A stretch of DNA of 8,971 nt. It comes from Verrucomicrobiales bacterium (GTDB lineage: Bacteria; Verrucomicrobiota; Verrucomicrobiia; Limisphaerales; UBA9464). The stretch lies in assembly GCA_003445095.1 (NCBI GenBank), contig DLVS01000647.1, positions 1 to 8,971 on the forward strand, read 5' to 3'. The notes beneath the pieces were generated by a model. The model saw nothing but the letters and a program-made list of their open reading frames with translations. It was not told the origin of the DNA and made no database searches. The translations under genes and the position numbers were made by a program. This document shows, piece after piece, positions 1 through 5,711 of this stretch (positions are counted from its first letter, which is position 1; each line of letters opens with the position of its first letter).

Positions 1-464
1 AGCAACTCCAGGCGCTGACGTGCGGCCTCCAACTGACGCTCCAGCGTTTTGAGGGCTGACTCTGCGCGATCCACTTCGGCGGCGCTGTTCACTTTGGTTG
101 CGAATAAGTCCCGCGCCCGTCGAGCGTCGTCGCGCGCCAGCGTCAATTGCGATTCCAAGGCGTCGGCTTGGGCTTGGGCTTCGGCGATTTCTTGTGGCCG
201 CGGGCCGGCCTCCCATTCCGCCAGTTGCGCAGCGAGCTGCTGGCGTTGCGGGCCGAGTTCGGGCGCCTCCAATTCGGCGATCAATTGTCCCGGAGCCAAG
301 GCCGCGCCTTCCTCGGCGTGCAGCGCGATTACTCGTCCGCCGGTTCGCGAACTGACGTGCACTTCGTCGGTTTCGACTGTGCCCGACACGGTGGGCGGTC
401 CGGCGGGCTTGGTGCAGCCGGCTAGCAGCAGGCCAACGAGGGCGATTCTCAGTCGAACTGACAT
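1..464 (-). CDS. HlyD-family periplasmic adaptor lipoprotein, N-terminal part (cut by window edge)
   Basis: The minus-strand reading frame gives 154 residues from the ATG at 464 and runs off the left edge, so the C-terminus is missing. Residues 1-17 are a lipoprotein signal: a basic start (MSVRLR), a short hydrophobic stretch, and the lipobox L-A-G-C with Cys17 as the lipidated residue. Residues about 28-70 look like the biotinyl-lipoyl half-motif of membrane fusion proteins (T-G-G-R-V, then E-G-A-x-L-x-P-G-Q-L-I-A-E-L). From about residue 71 on, the protein is Gln/Ala/Glu/Arg-rich and heptad-like, which fits the helical hairpin. The G-P-R-P-Q-E-I-A-E-A segment at 87-96 resembles YbhG-type adaptors. 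In this family the protein bridges an inner-membrane ABC or RND pump to an outer-membrane channel. The partner pump would lie beyond the left edge. It is divergent from imuA. The start is chosen because it places the signal peptide exactly at the N-terminus. No clear Shine-Dalgarno sequence precedes it. The family call is confident; the transported substrate is unknown. Confidence 0.88.
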   Translation of the reverse strand, partial: MSVRLRIALVGLLLAGCTKPAGPPTVSGTVETDEVHVSSRTGGRVIALHAEEGAALAPGQLIAELEAPELGPQRQQLAAQLAEWEAGPRPQEIAEAQAQADALESQLTLARDDARRARDLFATKVNSAAEVDRAESALKTLERQLEAARQRLEL

Positions 465-490
465 CGCGGCCGAGAGTTTGATGTCGGTGA

Positions 491-513
491 ATCGGCTGCA
501 AGCCGCATCGGCT
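491..513. repeat. Small inverted and direct repeat in the divergent intergenic region
   Basis: The 7-mer ATCGGCT occurs at 491-497 and again at 507-513, a 16-base offset. An inverted repeat CGGCT/AGCCG (493-497 and 501-505) lies between and within them. It sits about 30 bases upstream of the adaptor start on the minus strand. It could be an operator for a regulator of the efflux adaptor, but the arms are short and chance occurrence in GC-rich DNA is possible. Confidence 0.25.
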
Positions 514-521
514 AAGATCCT

Positions 522-548
522 TGGGACCGTTGTTCCACCAATGTCCCA
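522..548. promoter_or_regulatory. Interrupted palindrome between the adaptor gene and imuA
   Basis: The arms TGGGAC (522-527) and GTCCCA (543-548) are perfect inverted repeats. A second inner pair, TTG (530-532) and CAA (539-541), is nearly concentric. The element lies roughly midway in the 174-base divergent gap. It may be an operator or an RNA hairpin. imuA is SOS-controlled by LexA in many bacteria, but I do not recognise a known LexA box here, so no regulator is assigned. Confidence 0.25.
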
Positions 549-638
549 CCGGGTGTGAGCAAATCTGGGCGTCTTTGGGATTCCTGAGTTCGCCGCCGCC
601 GCTATGCTCGCGAGTGCGTCTCGGTCCTGAGCGATTCC

Positions 639-1316
639 ATGCCGACTCTCGCCAAAATCCTCGATCTGCGACAGCTCCTCGCCGAGCGGCTGCCGCAGGT
701 GCGCTCGGGATTCGCGCCCGCGGCGTCGTTGGCGACGCTGCCAACGGGGGTGCCCGTTTTGGACACTCAACTTGGGGGAGGAATTCCGGTGGGCGAAACG
801 ACGGAATTGGTCGGCGCTGGTCTCGGCTCGGGAACGGCTCAAGTGGTTCATCGCTTGCTGCGGCAAACCGCGTTGAACGGTCAGTTTCTCGCACTCGTGG
901 ATGGCGTGGATAGTTTTGATGCGGACGCGGCGGAACCATCGAGTCTGGCCCGGCTCTTGTGGGTGCGCTGCCAAAAGGCCAGTGAAGCCATTCAAGCGAC
1001 GGACCTGTTGCTGCGCGACCGGAATTTCCCGCTGGTGGTACTGGATCTGAAGCTTAACCCCGCCACTCAACTGCAACGCATTTCCGGCAGTGTTTGGCAT
1101 CGATTCAACCGATTGCTGGAACAGCATCGCACAACCCTACTGGTGGTGACGGACCGGCCGTTGGTGGGCGGCACCGGAGTCCGAGTTCAGGTCAGTGCCC
1201 AGTTGGACGTTGAAGCGCTGGCCCATCCTCCCGTGGAGCTACTCGGGCGGCTTCAATTCACGGTTCTGCGTGCCCTAGCTACGGGCGGAGAAGCGCAGGG
1301 TATCCTCACCGGTTAA
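639..1316 (+). CDS. imuA: ImuA, RecA-like accessory factor of translesion synthesis
   Basis: A 225-residue RecA-fold protein. In the ImuA-ImuB-DnaE2 mutasome of other bacteria, ImuA is a RecA-like accessory protein required for damage-induced mutagenesis. Visible signs are the RecA-like opening of the core (P-T-G-V-P-V-L-D-T-Q-L-G-G-G-I-P-V-G at 35-52), a P-loop-like stretch at 59-66, and a hydrophobic strand F-L-A-L-V-D-G (83-89) at the position of the RecA strand after the P-loop helix. A second buried strand, F-P-L-V-V-L-D-L (about 129-136), follows. The P-loop reads G-A-G-L-G-S-G-T, so the Walker A lysine is absent and strong ATPase activity is doubtful. The C-terminal strand (L-G-R-L-Q-F-T-V-L-R-A) fits the family. 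It stops 3 bases before imuB, which indicates co-transcription and supports the call. The ATG at 639 is chosen because no earlier in-frame start gives recognisable family sequence. No clear Shine-Dalgarno sequence is present. Confidence 0.85.
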   Translation: MPTLAKILDLRQLLAERLPQVRSGFAPAASLATLPTGVPVLDTQLGGGIPVGETTELVGAGLGSGTAQVVHRLLRQTALNGQFLALVDGVDSFDADAAEPSSLARLLWVRCQKASEAIQATDLLLRDRNFPLVVLDLKLNPATQLQRISGSVWHRFNRLLEQHRTTLLVVTDRPLVGGTGVRVQVSAQLDVEALAHPPVELLGRLQFTVLRALATGGEAQGILTG

Positions 1317-1319
1317 ACC

Positions 1320-2798
1320 ATGTTTGCCGTCGTTCATTTTCCTGACTTCGTGTTGCAGGCGGGGTTGCGCGGCGCGCCGGAGTTATGGGAACTGCCGGTC
1401 GCCTTGGTGGACCCGGGCCTGACTCCCCTGCGGGTATGTGCCGTTACCAAGGGCGCGCGGTCTTGTGGCGTCAGCGAAGGAGCGACGCCGACCCAAGCGC
1501 TGGCGCGGTGTCAGGACATTCGCATTCGGCACCGTTCGCTGGCCGCGGAAGCCGCGGCCACGGAAGCCACGTTGCAATGCGCGTACGGATTTTCGCCCTC
1601 GCTCGAACTCACGAGTCTCGGGATGGTCACCCTCGATTTGCGTGGTTTGGCGGCCCTGGCCGATAACGACCCCGCGGCGTTGGAGCGCTGGGCGCAACGA
1701 CTGCGCGCGGCGCTGGCGGCCCTCGACTTGCGCGCTCAGGTGGGCGTGGGTCCTACTCCGAACCTGGCCCGACACGCCGCCCGTTGGACCGACACTCTCC
1801 AGATTGTTATAGCACCTCGAGAATTCATCGCCGGTTTGCCGGTCGCCGCGCTAGAGCCCTCGACTCACGTTGCGGAGATTTTGGCGCAGTGGGGCATTCG
1901 CTCCGTGGGTGAGTTGCTCGCCTTGGGTCAGGCTGAAGTGGCTGATCGCCTGGGACTGGAAGCGCTGGCCTTGTTCGCCGCGGCCTCTCCGACCGCCTCT
2001 CGTCCCCTGCGTTGCGTGCGCCCGAGTGAACGATTCGAAGAGGTGTTCGACTTCGAGGAACCGGTGGAGACGCTCGAGCCGTTGCTGTTCTTGTTGCGCC
2101 GGTTCGTCGATCAGTTGTGCCTGCGTTTGGAACCTGCCGGACTGGTCGCCCAGCAACTGACGCTGCGACTCCAGCTCGAATCTGGCGGCCCGGCTCTCGA
2201 ACAAATCTTGCGCGTGCCCGAACCGACCCGGGCATCGGAGATTTTGTTCCGGATGTTGCATACTCACCTGGAGTCGGTGCGCACTGAAGCGGCCATCACC
2301 GGCGTCGGGCTGATCGTGCATCCCAGCTCGCCGACTCAACGACAATTCGGATTGTTTGAAACGGTTTTACGCGATCCGCACCAACTCCAGGAAACGCTCG
2401 ACCGGCTTTCGGCGTTGCTCGGTGCCGAACGGGTGGGTTCACCCGTACGCCAGCCGGGGCATCAGCGCGACGCCTTCAAGCTCGTCCCGCCGGATTTTGA
2501 GAACGCGCCGGCGCAGCAATGGGTTCAACCTGAATTGCTCCAACCCGTGCCGTGGCGCCGATTGCGTCCGTCGCCGGCAGCCCAAGTGGAGACTCAGGAA
2601 GGTCGGCCAGTTTCTGTACGCTGCGCGGTGGCGAACGGGAAATTGAAAATCACGGTCGGCCCTTGGCGGGCCTCCGGAAACTGGTGGGAGCCGAGCGCGT
2701 GGGCTCGCGAAGATTGGGCTGTAGAAACCGATCAAGGCTCTGTCTGCCGTTTGAGCCGAGAGTCTGAGGGATGGCGGGCCACGGATGTCCTCGATTGA
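1320..2798 (+). CDS. imuB: ImuB, catalytically inactive Y-family polymerase-like mutasome subunit
   Basis: A 492-residue member of the DNA polymerase Y (UmuC/DinB-like) family of ImuB type. ImuB does not polymerise; it links the beta clamp, ImuA and the error-prone polymerase DnaE2. The start M-F-A-V-V-H-F-P-D-F-V-L-Q-A is typical of ImuB. At the two catalytic sites of Y-family enzymes the acidic residues are gone: the first D-x-D is replaced by P8 and F10, and the S-x-D-E motif reads S99-L100-G101-M102. A helix-hairpin-like segment (about 183-210, A-Q-W-G-I-R-S-V-G-E-L-L-A-L-G) and a little-finger-like domain follow. Residues 342-346 read Q-F-G-L-F, matching the consensus beta-clamp-binding pentapeptide. 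The Trp-rich C-terminus (N-W-W-E-P, E-D-W-A-V-E-T) is also seen in ImuB proteins. It begins 3 bases after imuA. The expected downstream dnaE2 is not in the window. Alternative: a generic 'DNA polymerase Y family protein'; ImuB is strongly preferred. Confidence 0.9.
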   Translation: MFAVVHFPDFVLQAGLRGAPELWELPVALVDPGLTPLRVCAVTKGARSCGVSEGATPTQALARCQDIRIRHRSLAAEAAATEATLQCAYGFSPSLELTSLGMVTLDLRGLAALADNDPAALERWAQRLRAALAALDLRAQVGVGPTPNLARHAARWTDTLQIVIAPREFIAGLPVAALEPSTHVAEILAQWGIRSVGELLALGQAEVADRLGLEALALFAAASPTASRPLRCVRPSERFEEVFDFEEPVETLEPLLFLLRRFVDQLCLRLEPAGLVAQQLTLRLQLESGGPALEQILRVPEPTRASEILFRMLHTHLESVRTEAAITGVGLIVHPSSPTQRQFGLFETVLRDPHQLQETLDRLSALLGAERVGSPVRQPGHQRDAFKLVPPDFENAPAQQWVQPELLQPVPWRRLRPSPAAQVETQEGRPVSVRCAVANGKLKITVGPWRASGNWWEPSAWAREDWAVETDQGSVCRLSRESEGWRATDVLD

Positions 2799-2829
2799 TT
2801 TTGAGAACGGGAAACAACGACCGATTAGC

Positions 2830-2847
2830 ACGAGCCGCACGAGCCGC
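2830..2847. repeat. Perfect tandem 9-mer in the imuB to antitoxin gap
   Basis: ACGAGCCGC is repeated twice back to back in the 102-base gap between imuB and the antitoxin gene. It lies about 55 bases before the antitoxin start, where a repressor site for an autoregulated toxin-antitoxin operon might be expected. There is no direct evidence of binding; replication slippage is an equally simple explanation. Confidence 0.3.
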
Positions 2848-2900
2848 GATGCTAGGGAAACTGGCTTGCCGCACTATCCACGAAGATCCAATGTCACCGA

Positions 2901-3068
2901 GTGAGCAAGGTCGCTGAGATCAAAGCCGCCATTGAGCAACTGCCGCAAGCGGATTACCGCGAGTTGCTGTCATGGATCGAAGAGCATCAAGCGATGGTTG
3001 GCGCTTCGGAGGCCCTCTTCGCGATGTATGACGAGGAGGAGAGCCATGCCCAAGGCGAGTCGCGGTGA
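2901..3068 (+). CDS. Small antitoxin-like protein of a type II toxin-antitoxin pair
   Basis: A GTG-started frame of 55 residues. Residues 3-30 form an amphipathic helical stretch (K-V-A-E-I-K-A-A-I-E-Q-L-P-Q-A-D-Y-R-E-L-L-S-W-I-E-E-H-Q) of the 'I-E-x-L-P-x-x-x-x-x-E-L-L-x-W-I-E-E' kind common in very short antitoxins. The tail is acidic (Y-D-E-E-E). The 3' end overlaps the toxin gene by 23 bases, a typical arrangement in which antitoxin and toxin translation are coupled. No DNA-binding fold (ribbon-helix-helix or AbrB type) is obvious, so transcriptional autoregulation is uncertain. The GTG is the only start in this frame that leaves the whole helical motif intact; no ATG precedes it. The role is inferred from size, composition and the downstream PemK-like gene. 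Confidence 0.7.
   Translation: MSKVAEIKAAIEQLPQADYRELLSWIEEHQAMVGASEALFAMYDEEESHAQGESR
3033..3043 (+). promoter_or_regulatory. Strong ribosome binding site of the toxin gene, inside the antitoxin gene
   Basis: GAGGAGGAGAG lies inside the last codons of the antitoxin gene, with its AGGAGG core six bases before the toxin ATG. It decides the toxin start at 3046, against longer upstream extensions in the same frame. It stands out because most other genes in the window lack any Shine-Dalgarno sequence. Confidence 0.75.
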
Positions 3069-3360
3069 ACTCTGGATGGCCGATCTTGGATTCGTCGCCA
3101 AGACGCGGCCGGTATTGATTCTGAGCGTCGAATACCAGCAAGAGGAACGGGCCGTGGTGACCTACGTGGTTCGCACGACCAGCATTCGAGGCACTCAATA
3201 CGAAGTGCTCCACTCTTTGCGAGGAATGCCGCCGGGCACCTTCGACGCCCAAGGGATCGCCTCAATCCCCGATCTCAAACTCGAACGCCGGTTAGGTGTG
3301 GTTGATGCCGCCACCCTTGCCAAGGTCGAAGAGGCGGTTCGTTCCTGGTTGGCCCTTTGA
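3046..3360 (+). CDS. PemK/MazF-like toxin (probable mRNA endoribonuclease)
   Basis: A 104-residue protein of the PemK/MazF/CcdB-like beta-barrel toxin family, whose MazF-type members cleave mRNA and halt growth until the antitoxin binds them. Matching landmarks are R6-G7-E8-L9-W10 with A-D-L-G after it (the family's R-G-[DE]-[IL]-W-x-x-D-L-G), the R21-P-V-L-I-L-S strand, the T44-T45-S46 segment at the place of the usual T-S after the third strand, and the end F-D-A-Q-G-I-A-S-I-P-D-L-K-L-x-R-R-L-G-V-V-D, followed by a C-terminal helix. Length is normal for the family (about 100-120). The frame stays open upstream to 2932, but that extension overlaps the antitoxin in another frame and lacks family sequence. 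RNase activity and cut site are inferred from the family only. It could also belong to PemK-like proteins that have lost activity. Confidence 0.85.
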   Translation: MPKASRGELWMADLGFVAKTRPVLILSVEYQQEERAVVTYVVRTTSIRGTQYEVLHSLRGMPPGTFDAQGIASIPDLKLERRLGVVDAATLAKVEEAVRSWLAL

Positions 3361-3429
3361 TCTCATACGCGGGCTCTCGCCAACCGTGACCCTGAATTCT
3401 TGAAGTCCCTCTCCTAGGTCGATTGTACC

Positions 3430-4233
3430 ATGCGCTTCCACGACCAATTGTTGCTCCTGCCGCCGGTGCGCCCGCTCGGTGAACGACTGGGAATGGAATT
3501 CTTTCGAACGGTCCCTGCCCGCCCGGGAGTGTACTTGATGTGTGGCCCGGGCGATGGAGTGTTGTATGTGGGCAAGGCGAAAAATCTTCGCCAACGCCTG
3601 GGCCAATATCGGTCAGCTCAAAGCGAATCCCTGCCCCCCAAATTGCGCCGCCTGCTCGTGCGCGTGGAACGGATTCATTGGGACGAATGTGCCAACGAAG
3701 CTTCCGCCCTCGCCCGCGAACGTGAGCTCTTGCTCATCTTACGACCACGATTCAATACGGTCGGCGTTTATCCAGCACCGCCGCAGCGATTGGGTTGGGA
3801 AATTTCGTCCGACCAGGTGGCCCTCGGGTTGGGTGAGGGCGCCGATGGTCTGTCAAGGAACACAAGGCCGCTGTCTCGAGTCCGTTCGGCTTATGCTGCA
3901 TTGTTGCGACTCACTTGGGGTATGGTTCATCCAAAGGAGCCATTGTCCTCCATGCCCGTCCGTTTGGTGAACGGTCGGGCTCCGGATCGATGGTGCGAAC
4001 GAAGAGTCCAGAACCTACCCCGAATCCTCGATGAGCTTGCTGCATTGCTGACCGAATTCTTCGCTGGCCGGTCGGTCGCACTCATCGATTGGTTCTTGGA
4101 AAGCCAGGTCTCGGAATCGAAGTTCGAACAAACATGGCGAACCCAGGATGCGGATCGTCTCCGCGAGTTTTTCACTCGTCAGACGACCGGTGTTTCGGCG
4201 ACTGGCCTGGTCGGCTTGGAAACAGATCGCTAG
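3430..4233 (+). CDS. GIY-YIG endonuclease resembling the UvrC N-terminal domain
   Basis: 267 residues with an N-terminal GIY-YIG nuclease domain (about 25-112) very close to that of UvrC, which makes the 3' incision in nucleotide excision repair. The landmarks are P-G-V-Y-L-M (32-37), V-L-Y-V-G-K-A-K-N-L-R-Q-R-L (44-57) with likely catalytic R56 and Y60, the metal-binding E97 in A-L-A-R-E-R-E-L-L, and the L-R-P-R-F-N (104-109) that ends the domain. The rest (about 113-267) has no UVR motif, RNase H-like domain or HhH of full UvrC, so this is a short Cho-like or stand-alone repair nuclease. Its C-terminal half is unassigned. The start at 3430 has only a weak AGG upstream. An ATG at residue 22 (position 3493) follows a GGGA sequence and is a real alternative. 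It lies 69 bases after the toxin and two genes from imuAB, so a DNA-damage role is plausible. Confidence 0.82.
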   Translation: MRFHDQLLLLPPVRPLGERLGMEFFRTVPARPGVYLMCGPGDGVLYVGKAKNLRQRLGQYRSAQSESLPPKLRRLLVRVERIHWDECANEASALARERELLLILRPRFNTVGVYPAPPQRLGWEISSDQVALGLGEGADGLSRNTRPLSRVRSAYAALLRLTWGMVHPKEPLSSMPVRLVNGRAPDRWCERRVQNLPRILDELAALLTEFFAGRSVALIDWFLESQVSESKFEQTWRTQDADRLREFFTRQTTGVSATGLVGLETDR

Positions 4234-4235
4234 CA

Positions 4236-4268
4236 GATGGTAGGGACGAGTTTCACCTCGTCCCCATC
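4236..4268. repeat. Strong palindromic element directly after the nuclease gene
   Basis: The arms GGGACGAG (4243-4250) and CTCGTCCC (4257-4264) are perfectly complementary around a 6-base loop TTTCAC. An outer stem GATG/CATC (4236-4239 and 4265-4268) adds four pairs across a 3-base bulge. It starts two bases after the stop codon. No T-run follows, so it is not a classic intrinsic terminator, though it could stabilise the mRNA 3' end. The form resembles short interspersed palindromic (REP-like) elements; from memory, similar sequences recur in verrucomicrobial genomes, which I cannot check here. Only one copy is in the window. Confidence 0.6.
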
Positions 4269-4352
4269 TAATCCGTTGCGCAGGTGGAGTTGGCCAAGAG
4301 GTAAACTTGGGAAACCCCATGAGCCGAGTGCTGCTTTCGTTCCCGGCCTTAA

Positions 4353-4375
4353 CATTTCCACCTCAGGCGGAAATG
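4353..4375. repeat. Inverted repeat in the 4234-4525 intergenic region
   Basis: CATTTCC (4353-4359) pairs with GGAAATG (4369-4375). An A/C mismatch and a CCT/AGG pair lie inside. It is the second strong hairpin in this 292-base gene-free region. No coding frame with plausible composition covers the region. Function is unknown; candidates are a terminator-like or mRNA-stability element, or a REP-like remnant. Confidence 0.4.
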
Positions 4376-4446
4376 AATGGGGCTGGTGGGTCGGGTTTGG
4401 GGACGATCTCCTCCAACGATTCCTGCACTTTCCCTGAAAGAGGCGA

Positions 4447-4496
4447 CCCATTCACTGCGTTCAGTGGGCGGGAATTGCCGTGACAAGTTGCCGCCC
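4447..4496 (+). promoter_or_regulatory. Two mutually exclusive hairpins in the leader of the 4526 operon
   Basis: Hairpin one is CACTG (4453-4457), loop CGTT, CAGTG (4462-4466), with a possible CCC/GGG extension. Hairpin two is GGGCGG (4466-4471) with CCGCCC (4491-4496), extended inward by AAT-T/A-GTT type pairs. The two share bases 4466-4468, so both cannot form fully. They end about 30 bases before the next start codon, a place suited to attenuation or leader-based control. No ligand-binding RNA motif is recognised. This is a folding inference done by eye. Confidence 0.3.
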
Positions 4497-4508
4497 GAGT
4501 CCCAAAAC

Positions 4509-4520
4509 CTTGCTCACTCA
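4509..4520 (+). repeat. Leader motif copy 1 before the membrane protein gene
   Basis: CTTGCTCACTCA ends five bases before the ATG at 4526. It matches copy 2 (5691-5702) at 11 of 12 positions. No Shine-Dalgarno sequence is present in this leader, so the CU-rich motif may take part in initiation or control, or may be a coincidence. Confidence 0.4.
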
Positions 4521-4525
4521 AACTT

Positions 4526-5683
4526 ATGTTTGGCTTTCCCGTTATTGAGACCGCGATCAGCCTGACATTTATCTATTTGCTGTTTAGTCTGCTGGTCAGC
4601 GCAGTTAACGAGCTGATCTTGGGCAATCTGGCTCATCTTCGAGCCAAAGTATTGGAAGAATCCCTCGAGGCGATCCTGTCGAATCGAGATAAAGGCTGGA
4701 GTCCTCTCGCCCGACAGTGGGATATCGTCAAAGAGATCGCCCGCTCAATAAAGGGACTTGGGATAGGGTCATCCAGTACGACCCCTGTCGTGACGGGAAC
4801 CCAGTCCGCCCCGGCTCCGAAATCGCCGGCAACGACCCAACTGGCCGATCTGCTGTTCGAGCACCCGTTGATCAAAGGGATTGCGCCCGTGGGTAACCGC
4901 TGCCCCGGATATTTGCCGTCCGCCACGTTTGTAGATGCGGTGCTGTCCATCGTGTTGGCCAAGGCCCCTCCAGCGCCGGCGGCTGACCCTCCGAATACGT
5001 CTCCCTCCCCAACACTGGCTGATTTACGCCGCGCCCTGGCGATATTCCCCGATGAGTTTGCCAAGCAGGTACTGGGTAGCCTGTGGCTGGGGGTGAATGA
5101 CCTCGCCGAGGCGCGCAAGCGGTTAGAAGGTTGGTTCAATGACTCCATGGGACGAGTCAGCGGACTCTACCGGCGGTATACTCAGGTTTGGTTGTTGATG
5201 TGGTCGACGGTCGTGGTGCTCTTATTAAATGTTGACACAGTGGAGCTCACCAAACGATTGGTGGCCGATTCCACCTTTCGCGAAGCGGTGACTGCAGCCG
5301 GAACCCGGGCGGCGACCAATTCCGCGTTTAGCGGGCAAGGAGCGCCGCCGACCGCCGCGCAACTCCAGGGCGACATCGTGAATTTGCAACTGCCGATCGG
5401 TTGGCGTTGGGACACCAACGTTTTTCCGATTACCCGTCTTGTGGTGACGAACCCGGCTGGGGTTCTGACCAATTACTTTACCAACGCTCCCGTCTATCTG
5501 ACCAGTTGGACACTCGCCCGACCGCCGTTGCCGGCCAGTGGAATGGGCTGGTTCCTCAAGGTTCTTGGTCTGCTGATCTCGATCGCAGCAATTTCGCAAG
5601 GGGCACCGTTCTGGTTCGATCTGTTAAACAAGCTCACCAACTTGCGAGCCGGGGCAAAACCTGCGCCGAAAACGTCCAATTAA
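4526..5683 (+). CDS. Conserved membrane protein of unknown function (three predicted TM segments)
   Basis: 385 residues. Hydrophobic segments are seen at about 7-33, 219-236 and 341-361. The first lacks a signal-peptidase site and is a likely membrane anchor. Between TM1 and TM2 is a long region with a Ser/Thr/Pro/Ala-rich low-complexity linker (82-104) and a second Pro-rich linker (147-163). Just before TM2 is the conserved-looking W-F-N-D-S-M-G-R-V-S-G-L-Y-R-R (203-217), and after TM2 L-N-V-D-T (234-238). The C-terminal TM ends in S-Q-G-A-P-F-W-F-D-L-L-N-K-L-T-N-L-R (357-374). I recognise this combination from hypothetical membrane proteins in several bacterial phyla, but I know no assigned function. 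It is the first gene of a three-gene run, 28 bases before the next. The start lacks a Shine-Dalgarno sequence but puts TM1 at the N-terminus. Not a recognised transporter or receptor. Confidence 0.75.
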   Translation: MFGFPVIETAISLTFIYLLFSLLVSAVNELILGNLAHLRAKVLEESLEAILSNRDKGWSPLARQWDIVKEIARSIKGLGIGSSSTTPVVTGTQSAPAPKSPATTQLADLLFEHPLIKGIAPVGNRCPGYLPSATFVDAVLSIVLAKAPPAPAADPPNTSPSPTLADLRRALAIFPDEFAKQVLGSLWLGVNDLAEARKRLEGWFNDSMGRVSGLYRRYTQVWLLMWSTVVVLLLNVDTVELTKRLVADSTFREAVTAAGTRAATNSAFSGQGAPPTAAQLQGDIVNLQLPIGWRWDTNVFPITRLVVTNPAGVLTNYFTNAPVYLTSWTLARPPLPASGMGWFLKVLGLLISIAAISQGAPFWFDLLNKLTNLRAGAKPAPKTSN

Positions 5684-5690
5684 TAACACG

Positions 5691-5702
5691 CTTACTCACT
5701 CA
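5691..5702 (+). repeat. Leader motif copy 2 before the helical-repeat gene
   Basis: CTTACTCACTCA lies nine bases before the ATG at 5712, inside the 28-base gap between the first and second genes of the cassette. It differs from copy 1 by one base. The 30-base gap before the third gene does not carry it. Confidence 0.4.
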
Positions 5703-5711
5703 CCACTGTTT

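Noticed and set aside
49..558. Plus-strand open frame of 169 codons opposite the adaptor gene
   Set aside because: Its Ser/Ala/Arg-rich composition is what the antisense of a GC-rich coiled-coil gene gives. The minus-strand frame has a lipobox and a lipoyl-like domain.
1851..2345. Minus-strand open frames inside imuB
   Set aside because: They are antisense shadows in GC-rich DNA with no recognisable domain; imuB covers the region completely.
2932..3045. Longer N-terminus for the PemK/MazF-like toxin
   Set aside because: The extension overlaps the antitoxin in another frame and has no family sequence, while a strong ribosome binding site and the R-G-E-L-W motif mark the ATG at 3046.
4236..4268. 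Rho-independent terminator
   Set aside because: The stem is strong but is followed by TAATCCGTT rather than a T-run, so it is recorded as a palindromic repeat instead.
4377..4565. Small open frame across the 3' half of the intergenic region
   Set aside because: It overlaps the start of the membrane protein gene, contains the hairpin arms, and has no plausible protein features or ribosome binding site.
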